64,000 nucleotides of DNA, from positions 1-64,000 of the forward strand of contig NZ_JANIAA010000008.1 of assembly GCF_024505145.1 (NCBI RefSeq). Reading direction: 5' to 3'. Under the pieces are notes generated by a model. That model had not been told where the DNA came from. It did no database searches and saw only the letters and a list, made by a program, of their open reading frames with translations. The translations under genes were made by a program, and so were the position numbers. This stretch comes from Streptomyces rugosispiralis. Its GTDB lineage: Bacteria; Actinomycetota; Actinomycetes; Streptomycetales; Streptomycetaceae. Every line of letters starts with the position of its first letter. Positions within the stretch are counted from its first letter, which is position 1. Below are positions 33,144 to 40,694 of this stretch, piece after piece.

Positions 33144-34214
33144 ATGCCCCTCGACCCCGCCGCCCGCCCCGCCTCCGCCGCGCCCTCCCGGGCCCGTGAC
33201 CTCGCCGACCGCACGGCCGGACTGGACCGCCTGCTGCACCCGGACCCGCGGCCCGGCGCCCACCAGGTCGTCGTCCTCGCCCTCGACGGCGTCTACCCCT
33301 TCGAACTCGGCATCCCGCACCGGGTCCTGGGGTCCGCCGACGGCCGCTACGAGGTGCGGTCCGCGAGCGTGGACGGGCGGCCCGTGCGCACCGACTCGGA
33401 CCTGACCGTCACCCCCGGGCACGGTCCCGAGGTGCTGGCCGAGGCGGACACCGTGGTCATCCCTCCGTACGCGATCTCCCGGGCCTCGGCCACCACCCCG
33501 GACCCGCAGGCCCTCGCCGCCCTGTCCCGCGTCCGCCCCGGCACCCGTCTGGTGTCCATCTGCACCGGCGCCTTCCTGCTGGCCGCCGCCGGTCTCCTGG
33601 ACGGGCGCCGGGCCACCACCCACTGGGCGCTCACCGACCACTTCCGGGAGCTGTTCCCCCGGGTCGAGCTCGACGCCGGTGTGCTCTTCGTCGACCACGG
33701 TGACGTGCTGACCTCCGCGGGGGCGGCGAGCGGTGTCGACGTCTGCCTGCACCTGGTGCGCCAGGACCACGGCAGCGAGGTGGCCAACCGGGTCGCCCGC
33801 TGCTGCGTCGTGCCGCCGTACCGGGACGGCGGACAGGCGCAGTACATCGAGCGGCCGCTGCCGCCGGCGGACGGCACCGGCACCGGGCCGACCCGCGACT
33901 GGGCGCTGCGACGGCTGGAACTGCCGCTGTCGCTGGACGAGCTGGCCGCGCACGCGGCGATGAGCACCCGTACCTTCGCCCGGCGCTTCCGGGAGGAGAC
34001 CGGCCTGAGCCCCGGCCGCTGGCTGACCCAGCAGCGGCTGCGGCGGGCGCGGCACCTGCTGGAGTCCAGCGACCTGCCGGTGGAACGGGTCGCCCACGAG
34101 GTCGGCTTCGCCACCGCCACCTCGCTGCGGCGGCATCTGGCGGCGGAGGCGGGGGTCGCCCCGTCGGCGTACCGGCGCACCTTCCGCGCCCCGGATGCCC
34201 CGGCCACATCGTGA
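33144..34214 (+). CDS. GlxA/AraC-type transcriptional regulator
   Basis: 356 aa. The N-terminal half is a DJ-1/PfpI-like glutamine-amidotransferase fold (HQVVVLALDGVYPFELGIP, TVVIPPYA, SICTGAFLLAAAGLLDGRRATTHW with its nucleophile-elbow Cys). The C-terminal half is an AraC-type double HTH (LSLDELAAHAAMSTRTFARRFREETG, VERVAHEVGFATATSLRRH). Probable activator or repressor of the divergent oxidoreductase gene. The ATG at 33144 gives the usual family length of about 320-360 aa. Confidence 0.88.
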   Translation: MPLDPAARPASAAPSRARDLADRTAGLDRLLHPDPRPGAHQVVVLALDGVYPFELGIPHRVLGSADGRYEVRSASVDGRPVRTDSDLTVTPGHGPEVLAEADTVVIPPYAISRASATTPDPQALAALSRVRPGTRLVSICTGAFLLAAAGLLDGRRATTHWALTDHFRELFPRVELDAGVLFVDHGDVLTSAGAASGVDVCLHLVRQDHGSEVANRVARCCVVPPYRDGGQAQYIERPLPPADGTGTGPTRDWALRRLELPLSLDELAAHAAMSTRTFARRFREETGLSPGRWLTQQRLRRARHLLESSDLPVERVAHEVGFATATSLRRHLAAEAGVAPSAYRRTFRAPDAPATS

Positions 34215-34269
34215 CCGCCACGGCGCCGGGGCATCGGGTAGTGTGGCCCCACTCGTACGCACCGAGGAG

Positions 34270-34371
34270 GTGAGACCCATCAACGCCAGTTCAGGCTGGG
34301 TGCTCGCCCTTGACGGCCGTGCGGTCGCCGTGACGTACGACGCGGTATACGCGACGTACGACGCGGTATAG
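34270..34371 (+). CDS. Possible 33-aa peptide ORF with direct repeat
   Basis: GTG-AGA-CCC-ATC-AAC encodes a 33-aa frame ending in two TYDAV units, from a 17-bp word (ACGTACGACGCGGTATA) repeated at 34333 and 34354 with a 21-bp period. A perfect GGAGGTGA covers the GTG itself, so the ribosome site would have to serve a slightly later start; the only nearby triplet at good spacing is ATC (34279). Either an unusual start or a leader-type element. No homology recognised. Confidence 0.3.
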   Translation: MRPINASSGWVLALDGRAVAVTYDAVYATYDAV

Positions 34372-34419
34372 CCGACCGGTGGGAGCGCCCCAGGCATCCC
34401 GAAAGGCTTTCCGGGCTCC

Positions 34420-35220
34420 ATGTCGGCTTCCTCATCTTCACTTGTCACCTTTTCCGCCGTCGTCACCAGGCTCCGCGCCGCCGGGTGCGTGTTCGCCGAG
34501 GACGAGGCGCGACTGATCCTTTCCGCGGGCGGCGTTCCGGCCGAGATCGACGCCATGGTGGACCGGCGCGCCGCCGGGCTGCCGCTGGAGCACGTCCTCG
34601 GCTGGGCGGACTTCCGAGGGCTTCGGATATCCATCGACCCCGGGGTCTTCGTACCGCGCCGGCGCACCGAGTTCCTGGTCGACCAGGCCGTACCGCTGGC
34701 CCGGCCCGGGGCCGTGGTGGTCGACCTGTGCTGCGGCTCGGGCGCGCTGGGCGCCGCGCTGGCCTCGGCCCTGGGCGGGGTGGAGCTGTACGCGACCGAT
34801 ATCGACCCGGTCGCGGTGCGCTGCGCGCGGCGCAACGTGGGGGCGGCGGGCGGCACGGTGTACGCGGGCGACCTCTACGAACCGCTGCCCGCCGCGCTGC
34901 GCGGCCGCGTGGACCTCCTGCTGGCCAACGTCCCGTACGTGCCCACCGAGGAGGTCGGGCTGCTGCCGCCGGAGGCCCGGGTCCACGAGGCGCGGGTGGC
35001 GCTGGACGGCGGCGCGGACGGGCTGGACGTCCTGCGCCGGGTGACCGCCGGGGCGGGCGACTGGCTGGCCCCGGGCGGCTCCCTGCTCTTCGAGACGAGC
35101 GGCCGGCAGGCGCCCACGGCGATGGCCATCGTGGCGGAGGGCGGTCTGGAACCACGGCTGGCGGAATGCGACGAGCTGGACGCCACGGTCATCGTCGGCA
35201 CGAGGCCATCGGCCGCTTAG
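34420..35220 (+). CDS. PrmC/HemK-like protein N5-glutamine methyltransferase
   Basis: 266 aa. SAM-binding motif VVVDLCCGSGALGAAL, acidic end of the second strand LYATDIDPVAVRCARRN and the family active-site loop as NVPY rather than NPPY (LLLANVPYVPTEE). The N-terminal helical part begins VVTRLRAAGCVFAEDEA. The group is annotated as putative protein N5-glutamine methyltransferase; the second, Streptomyces-specific paralogue of PrmC often has NVPY, and its target is unknown. The start has no strong ribosome site. Confidence 0.8.
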   Translation: MSASSSSLVTFSAVVTRLRAAGCVFAEDEARLILSAGGVPAEIDAMVDRRAAGLPLEHVLGWADFRGLRISIDPGVFVPRRRTEFLVDQAVPLARPGAVVVDLCCGSGALGAALASALGGVELYATDIDPVAVRCARRNVGAAGGTVYAGDLYEPLPAALRGRVDLLLANVPYVPTEEVGLLPPEARVHEARVALDGGADGLDVLRRVTAGAGDWLAPGGSLLFETSGRQAPTAMAIVAEGGLEPRLAECDELDATVIVGTRPSAA

Positions 35221-35257
35221 TCGGTGTCCGCCGGTTCGTGACGCCTGCGGCGGGCTG

Positions 35258-35606
35258 TTCCCCTCCCCGCCCCTTCCCAACACCTGACGATATGCGGCTC
35301 CGCCGCGTGCGGGGCTCCGCCCCAGACCCCGGCCGAACGACCCGGACGCGCGCGGGCGCCCGCCCGGTCAGCCGCCGGTGCAGGCATTCACGGCAGCGAC
35401 GGCCGGCCCGCCGCCCCCGGGGTCCGAAGGCGAAGCCCCGGCGCGGGGTCCGGGGCGGAGCCCCAGTTTCGGGGTCTGGGGCGGAACCCCCGGCGCGGGG
35501 TCCGGGGCGGTAGCCCGGCGCGGGGTCTGGGGCGGGGTCTGGGGCGGAGCCCCGGCCCGGGGTCTGGGGCGGAGCCCCAGTTTCGGGAAGGGGCGGGGAG
35601 GGGAAA
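35258..35606. repeat. Long palindromic intergenic element between convergent genes
   Basis: Outer arms TTCCCCTCCCCGCCCC (35258) and GGGGCGGGGAGGGGAA (to 35606) enclose seven or more copies of GGGGTC(C/T)GGGGCGGAGCCCC. It fills the gap between the methyltransferase and pcaV stops and probably stops transcription from both sides. Confidence 0.8.
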
Positions 35607-35642
35607 GATCCGCGCGTCTCGCGCACCGCGCACCCCGCCCGC

Positions 35643-36083
35643 CTACGCGCGCAGTTCCTCCGCCGCGTCCGCGACCCGCACGATCAGCCGCAGCAGGGTC
35701 TCCCGCTCCGTCTCGTCCAGCGGGGCCAGGAAGACCCGGTTCATCCGGGACGTCCGGGTGACCAGCTTCCGGTGGACCCGGACGCCCTCCTCCGTCAGCC
35801 GCAGGACGTTGCGGCGGCCGTCGTTCGGGTCGCGCACCCGCTCCAGCAGGCCGCGGCGGGCCAGCCGGGCGACCAGGTCGGCGATGGTGGAGCGGTCGAG
35901 GTGGACGTGTTCGCTCAGCGTCCGCTGGTCGATATCCGGCTTCTCGATCAGCGCGTTGACCACCGCGAACTGCGGCGAGGTGGTCTCCTCGGAGACCATC
36001 GCGCCCCACAGCAGGGAGTGCGCCTGCTGGAAGCGGCGGGCCAGATGCCCGGGGTGCGTGTTCAGATCCACCGCGCCGCCCAT
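35643..36083 (-). CDS. pcaV: MarR-family repressor of the protocatechuate operon
   Basis: 146 aa. Winged helix: LIEKPDIDQRTLSEHVHLDRSTIADLVARLARRGLLERVRDPNDGRRNVLRLT. Divergent from pcaI in the arrangement known for S. coelicolor PcaV (SCO6704), which is released from DNA by protocatechuate. The N-terminal helix HPGHLARRFQQAH contains Arg16 and His22, matching, with an offset of one, the ligand-contact residues Arg15 and His21 reported for PcaV. GGGAGGCACGGC precedes the ATG. Confidence 0.9.
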   Translation of the reverse strand: MGGAVDLNTHPGHLARRFQQAHSLLWGAMVSEETTSPQFAVVNALIEKPDIDQRTLSEHVHLDRSTIADLVARLARRGLLERVRDPNDGRRNVLRLTEEGVRVHRKLVTRTSRMNRVFLAPLDETERETLLRLIVRVADAAEELRA

Positions 36084-36146
36084 GCCGTGCCTCCCGGCTT
36101 CCCTGCCACTCGCCTGCTGGATTGCCCATCAATCACGGGATCACTC

Positions 36147-36165
36147 ATTAGTCCGTGTACTGAGC
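36147..36165. promoter_or_regulatory. Candidate PcaV operator 1 (pcaV side)
   Basis: ATTAGTCCGTGTACTGAGC, an imperfect dyad of AGT-N6-ACT type. The same sequence pattern recurs 120 bp away near pcaI. It lies about 65 bp upstream of the pcaV start. Confidence 0.55.
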
Positions 36166-36266
36166 GATTCTGCCCTGTGGAAGACCCCATGTCGAGAGGC
36201 CGAGATTCGACCTAGACTGCCTTGACGAGCGCACCAGCCAATGGCACCGTGCGAAATCGACACCAC

Positions 36267-36285
36267 ATTAGTCAGCACACTGAGC
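36267..36285. promoter_or_regulatory. Candidate PcaV operator 2 (pcaI side)
   Basis: ATTAGTCAGCACACTGAGC, matching operator 1 at 15 of 19 positions. It ends 21 bp before the pcaI ATG, where bound PcaV would block transcription. Confidence 0.55.
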
Positions 36286-36306
36286 ATCCCGACCCTCGGA
36301 GTGACG

Positions 36307-37131
36307 ATGGCCGACATCCGAAGCCTGGAGGACGCCGTGGCGGACCTCGTCCACGACGGGGACACCGTCGCGATGGAGGGATTCACCCACCTGATCCCGT
36401 ACGCCGCCGCGCACGAGGTCATCCGCCAGGGCATCACCGATCTCACCCTCGTCCGGATGACCCCGGACGTCATCTACGACCAGCTCATCGGCGCCGGACT
36501 CGTCCGCAAGCTGGTGTTCTCCTGGGGCGGCAACCCCGGCGTGGGCTCACTGCACCGCTTCCGCGACGCCGTCGAGAACGGCTGGCCGCGGCCGCTTGAG
36601 CTGGACGAGCACAGCCACGCGGGCATGGCGAACCGCTATGTGGCGGGCGCGTCCAAGCTGCCGTTCGCCGTGTTGCGCGGCTATCGCGGCAGCGACATCC
36701 CGACCCGTACGGACACCGTCTCCACCGTCGTCTGCCCCTTCACCGGGGAGGAACTGGCCGCCGTCGCGGCGCTCAACCCGGACGTCACCGTCATCCACGC
36801 CCAGCGGGCCGACCGGGCCGGCAATGTGCAGATGTGGGGGCTGACCGGGGTGCAGAAGGAGGCGGCGCTCGCGGCGGACCGGGTACTGGTCACCGTGGAG
36901 GAGATCGTCGAGGAACTCACGCCACGCCCCGGCGGGATCGTCCTGCCGACGTGGGTGATCGACGCGGTGTCCGTCGTCCCCGGCGGCGCCCACCCCTCCT
37001 ACGCCACCGGGTACTCGACCCGCGACAACGACTTCTACCAGGCATGGGACCCGATCGCCCGCGATCGTGAGGCGTTCTCGACGTGGATCGAGGACAACGT
37101 GCGCAACAGCGAGGGAGCACTCACCCGATGA
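36307..37131 (+). CDS. pcaI: 3-oxoadipate CoA-transferase subunit A
   Basis: 274 aa. CoA-transferase family I alpha-type subunit: DGDTVAMEGFTHLIPYAAAHEVIRQG, then LVRMTPDVIYDQLIGAGLVRKLVFSWGGNPGVGSLHRFRDAVENG and VVCPFTGEELAAVAALNPDVTVIHAQ. With PcaJ it moves CoA from succinyl-CoA to beta-ketoadipate. ATG 36307 is chosen for GGAG at 5-base spacing; the ORF could extend to 36241, but that would cover the second operator. Confidence 0.9.
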   Translation: MADIRSLEDAVADLVHDGDTVAMEGFTHLIPYAAAHEVIRQGITDLTLVRMTPDVIYDQLIGAGLVRKLVFSWGGNPGVGSLHRFRDAVENGWPRPLELDEHSHAGMANRYVAGASKLPFAVLRGYRGSDIPTRTDTVSTVVCPFTGEELAAVAALNPDVTVIHAQRADRAGNVQMWGLTGVQKEAALAADRVLVTVEEIVEELTPRPGGIVLPTWVIDAVSVVPGGAHPSYATGYSTRDNDFYQAWDPIARDREAFSTWIEDNVRNSEGALTR

Positions 37132-37949
37132 CCGCGACCCCCGCCGGAACCACCGAGACGACCGGCACCACCGGAACCACCGGCTTCACCTCCGACGAGC
37201 TGATGGAGGTCAACGCCGCCCGCGCGCTCGCCGACGCCACCACCTGCTTCGTCGGCATCGGCCTCCCCAGCACCGCCGCCAACCTGGCCCGCGCCACCGT
37301 CAACCCCGGCCTCGTGCTCATCTACGAGTCCGGCACCATCGGCTCCAAGCCCACCCGGCTCCCGCTGTCCATCGGCGACGGCGAACTCGCCGAGACGGCC
37401 GACGCGGTGGTCCCGGTGCCGGAGATGTTCAACTACTGGCTCCAGGGCGGCCGGATCGACGTCGGCTTCCTCGGCGCCGCCCAGGTCGACCGCCACGCCA
37501 ACATCAACACCACCGTCGTGGACCGCGGCCCGGACAAGCCCGAGGGCCGCCTCCCCGGCGCGGGCGGCGCCCCCGAGATCGCCTCCAACTGCGGCAAGGT
37601 GCTCATGGTGCTGCGCCACTCCACCCGCAACTTCGTGGAGCGGCTGGACTTCGTGACGACCCTGGGCCACGGCGGCGGCCCCGGCGACCGTAAGAAGCTC
37701 GGCATGCCGGGCGCCGGCCCCACCGCCGTCATCACCGACCTGGGCATCCTGCGCCCCGACCCGGCCACCGCCGAGCTGGTGCTCACCGAAGTGCACCCGG
37801 ACGTCACCGTGGAGCGGGTCCGGGCCGCCACCGGCTGGGAGCTGACCGTCGCCGACACCGTGGGCACCACCGAGCCGCCCACGCCCCAGGAGCTGGCGGC
37901 GCTGCGCGCCCTCAAAGCCGCCGGGAAGCCCGCGAAGGAGACCCGATGA
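37128..37949 (+). CDS. pcaJ: 3-oxoadipate CoA-transferase subunit B
   Basis: 273 aa. CoA-transferase beta-type subunit. The catalytic glutamate is probably the Glu of LIYESGTIGSKP, in the position of the SENG signature. FNYWLQGGRIDVGFLGAAQVDRHANINTTVV and VLMVLRHSTRNFVERLDFVTT follow. The N-terminus has a TGTTGTT repeat. ATGA overlaps with pcaI and with pcaF show tight coupling. Confidence 0.9.
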   Translation: MTATPAGTTETTGTTGTTGFTSDELMEVNAARALADATTCFVGIGLPSTAANLARATVNPGLVLIYESGTIGSKPTRLPLSIGDGELAETADAVVPVPEMFNYWLQGGRIDVGFLGAAQVDRHANINTTVVDRGPDKPEGRLPGAGGAPEIASNCGKVLMVLRHSTRNFVERLDFVTTLGHGGGPGDRKKLGMPGAGPTAVITDLGILRPDPATAELVLTEVHPDVTVERVRAATGWELTVADTVGTTEPPTPQELAALRALKAAGKPAKETR

Positions 37950-39172
37950 CCACCTCGCGTGACGTCCATCGTGACGTCCATCGTGATGTCTATATCGTCG
38001 ACGCCGTCCGCACCCCCATCGGCAAATACGGCGGCGCCCTGGCCGGGGTACGCCCCGACGACCTGGCCGCCCATGTGGTGCGCGGCCTGCTCGCCCGCAC
38101 CCCCGCCCTGGACCCGGCGCGCGTCGACGACGTCTACTTCGGCAACGCCAACGGCGCGGGCGAGGAGAACCGCGACGTCGCCCGCATGGCCGTGCTGCTG
38201 GCCGGGCTGCCCGTCACCGTGCCCGGCGCGACCGTCAACCGGCTGTGCGCCTCGGGCCTGGAGGCCGTGCTGCAGGCCGCCCGCGCCATCGCGGTCGGCG
38301 ACGCGCACATCGCGCTCGCGGGCGGCGTGGAGTCGATGAGCCGCGCCCCCTGGGTGCTGCCCAAGCCCGAGCGCGCCTTCCCCGCCGGGCATCAGCAGAT
38401 GTACTCCACGACCCTCGGCTGGCGGATGACCAACCCGGACATGCCGCCCGAGTGGACCGTCGCCCTCGGCGAGGGCGCCGAGCTGATCGCCGACAAGCAC
38501 GGCATCACCCGCGAGGCGCAGGACGCGTTCGCGCTCGCCAGCCACGAGAGGGCGGCGCGGGCGTGGAAGGACGGGGCGTACGACGCCGAGGTGCTGCCGT
38601 ATCCGGACGCCGAGCTGGTACGGGACGAGACCATCCGCGAGAACACATCGACCGAGGCCCTGGCCAAGCTCAAGCCCGCCTTCCGCAAGCCCGGCGGCAC
38701 CGTCACCGCGGGCAACTCCTCGCCCCTCAACGACGGCGCGGCCGCGCTGCTGCTCGTGGACGAGGAGGGGCTGAAGGCCACCGGACGCGAGCCCCTGGCC
38801 CGGATCGGTGCCTCGGCCGTGACGGGTATCGAGCCGCAGTACTTCGGGCTGGGCCCGGTCGAGGCGGTACGCCGCGCCCTCGCCAAGGCGGGCCGCTCGT
38901 TCGCCGATCTGGCCACCCTCGAACTCAACGAGGCGTTCGCCGCGCAGGTGCTGGGCTGCCTGGCCGAGTGGTCGGCCCAGGACCCCGGCTTCGACCCCGG
39001 CATCGTCAACCCGCGCGGCGGCGCCATCGCCATCGGCCACCCGCTCGGCGCCTCCGGCGCCCGGCTCGCCGGGGCCGTCGCCCATCAGCTCGCCGCCCGC
39101 GGCTCGGGAACGGGCCTGGCCACCTTGTGCATCGGCGTCGGACAGGGCCTCGCCCTCGTCCTGGAGCGGTAA
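37946..39172 (+). CDS. pcaF: 3-oxoadipyl-CoA thiolase
   Basis: 408 aa. Thiolase family: nucleophile Cys101 in NRLCASGLEA, ELNEAFAAQVL, IVNPRGGAIAIGHPLGASGAR and the late CIGVGQG. It splits beta-ketoadipyl-CoA into succinyl-CoA and acetyl-CoA, the last step of the pathway. The N-terminus carries three VHRD-type units from a 12-bp tandem repeat (37961-37990) ahead of VYIVDAVRTPIG, which is where homologues normally begin. Overlaps pcaJ by ATGA. Confidence 0.93.
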   Translation: MTTSRDVHRDVHRDVYIVDAVRTPIGKYGGALAGVRPDDLAAHVVRGLLARTPALDPARVDDVYFGNANGAGEENRDVARMAVLLAGLPVTVPGATVNRLCASGLEAVLQAARAIAVGDAHIALAGGVESMSRAPWVLPKPERAFPAGHQQMYSTTLGWRMTNPDMPPEWTVALGEGAELIADKHGITREAQDAFALASHERAARAWKDGAYDAEVLPYPDAELVRDETIRENTSTEALAKLKPAFRKPGGTVTAGNSSPLNDGAAALLLVDEEGLKATGREPLARIGASAVTGIEPQYFGLGPVEAVRRALAKAGRSFADLATLELNEAFAAQVLGCLAEWSAQDPGFDPGIVNPRGGAIAIGHPLGASGARLAGAVAHQLAARGSGTGLATLCIGVGQGLALVLER

Positions 39173-39184
39173 TCCCGTAACGGC

Positions 39185-39216
39185 AAGGCCGGAAAGGTAA
39201 GGCCGGAAAGGTAAGG
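39185..39216. repeat. 14-bp tandem repeat in front of pcaH
   Basis: AAGGCCGGAAAGGT occurs twice in tandem (39185-39212), followed by AAGG. Each copy offers a weak ribosome-binding word (GGAAAGG), the last one about 12-17 bp before the pcaH ATG. Confidence 0.75.
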
Positions 39217-39228
39217 CTGACGGCAGAC

Positions 39229-39996
39229 ATGGCTCTCACCCAGTCCGACATCGACCGCGAACTCGCGCACATACGGGAGTCGTACGGCAAGGCGCGTGCC
39301 GAGGGCGCTCCCGCCGCCGACCACCCGCCGCGCGACTTCCCCCCGTACCGCAGCAGTGTGCTGCGCCACCCCAAGCAGCCGCTGGTCGCGGTGCACGGCG
39401 ACCCGGAGACCGTGGAGCTGCACACCCCGGTCTTCGGCCACACCGACATCACCGCGATCGACAACGACCTCACCGTGCAGCACCAAGGCGAGCCGCTCGG
39501 CGAGCGGATCACGGTCTCCGGACGGCTCCTGGACAGCCGGGGCCGCCCCGTCCGGGGACAGCTCATCGAGCTGTGGCAGGCCAACGCGTCCGGCCGCTAC
39601 GCCCATCTGCGCGATCAGCACCCCGCGCCGCTCGACCCCAACTTCACGGGTGTGGGGCGGACGTTGACCGGCGACGACGGTTCGTACCACTTCACCACCA
39701 TCAAGCCGGGCGCGTATCCGTGGCGCAACCACGAGAACGCCTGGCGCCCGGCGCATCTGCACTTCTCCGTCTTCGGCGCGGCGTTCACCCAGCGGCTGGT
39801 GACCCAGATGTACTTCCCCGGCGATCCGCTCTTCGCCTACGACCCGATCCTGCAGTCGGTGACGGACGACTCGGCGCGGCAGCGGCTGGTCGCGACGTAC
39901 GACCACGCGCTGTCGCGGCCGGAGTGGTCGCTGGGCTACCGCTGGGACATCGTGCTGGACGGGCCGTCCGCCACCTGGATCGAGGAGGGCCGCTGA
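39229..39996 (+). CDS. pcaH: Protocatechuate 3,4-dioxygenase beta subunit
   Basis: 255 aa. Intradiol dioxygenase. Iron ligands are provided by Tyr in SGRYAH, Tyr in KPGAYPW and the two His of RPAHLHFS. GQLIELWQANASGRY is the family signature. The enzyme opens the protocatechuate ring with O2 to give beta-carboxy-cis,cis-muconate, in an alpha/beta oligomer with PcaG. It is 56 bp after pcaF, the only notable gap in the first half of the operon. Confidence 0.95.
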   Translation: MALTQSDIDRELAHIRESYGKARAEGAPAADHPPRDFPPYRSSVLRHPKQPLVAVHGDPETVELHTPVFGHTDITAIDNDLTVQHQGEPLGERITVSGRLLDSRGRPVRGQLIELWQANASGRYAHLRDQHPAPLDPNFTGVGRTLTGDDGSYHFTTIKPGAYPWRNHENAWRPAHLHFSVFGAAFTQRLVTQMYFPGDPLFAYDPILQSVTDDSARQRLVATYDHALSRPEWSLGYRWDIVLDGPSATWIEEGR

Positions 39997-40694
39997 TGAG
40001 CGAGAGGCTCGCACCCACGCAGGGGCTCGCACCCACGCGGGGACTCGCACCCGCCGAAGGGCTCGCACCCAGCGAAGGGCTCGCACCCGCCGAAGGGCTC
40101 GCACCCGCCGGGAAGCTCGCGCCCACCCCCTCCCACACCGTGGGCCCCTTCTACGGCTACGCCCTGCCCTTCCCCGGCGGCGGCGAGATGGCCCCGGCGG
40201 GCCACCCCGGCGCCATCACGCTCCACGGCCATGTCCGCGACGGCGAGGGCGCTCCCGTCCCGGACGCGCTGCTGGAGCTGTGGCAGGCGGGTCCGGACGG
40301 ATCGCTCGCCGGGGCGGGCGGGTCGATCCGGCGCGACCCGGTGACCGGCGGCTTCCTCGGGCGCAACGGCGTGGACTTCACCGGCTTCGGCCGCATCGCC
40401 ACCGACGCGGACGGCCACTGGACGGCCCGTACGCTGCCGCCGGGCGGCCCGGCCGCGCCCGCCGCGCCGTACATCAGCGTGTGCGTCCACGCCCGGGGGC
40501 TGCTGCACCACCTCTTCACCCGTGTGTACTTCCCGGAGAACGCCGAGGCCAACGCCGCCGATCCGCTGCTCGCCTCGCTGGAACCGGCGCGCCGCGAGAC
40601 GCTGGTGGCGACGGCGGCGTCCCCGGCGGGGACCTATCGCTTCGACATCCGCTTGCAGGGCGAGGGGGAGACGGTCTTCCTTGAGTTCCGGTAG
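39996..40694 (+). CDS. pcaG: Protocatechuate 3,4-dioxygenase alpha subunit
   Basis: 232 aa. HTVGPFYGYALPF, DALLELWQAGPDG, GFGRIATDADGHW and YISVCVHARGLLHHLFTRVYF are typical of the alpha subunit, which lacks the full iron-ligand set. The first 42 residues are an added series of GLAPxEGLAP units from an 18-bp repeat, ahead of the usual start near TPSHTVGPF. Overlaps pcaH by ATG/TGA and the pcaB start by 14 bp. Confidence 0.92.
   Translation: MSERLAPTQGLAPTRGLAPAEGLAPSEGLAPAEGLAPAGKLAPTPSHTVGPFYGYALPFPGGGEMAPAGHPGAITLHGHVRDGEGAPVPDALLELWQAGPDGSLAGAGGSIRRDPVTGGFLGRNGVDFTGFGRIATDADGHWTARTLPPGGPAAPAAPYISVCVHARGLLHHLFTRVYFPENAEANAADPLLASLEPARRETLVATAASPAGTYRFDIRLQGEGETVFLEFR
40004..40121. repeat. 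18-bp tandem repeat at the 5-prime end of pcaG
   Basis: About six to seven units of the type GGGCTCGCACCCGCCGAA, in frame, encode GLAPAE repeats. Confidence 0.85.
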
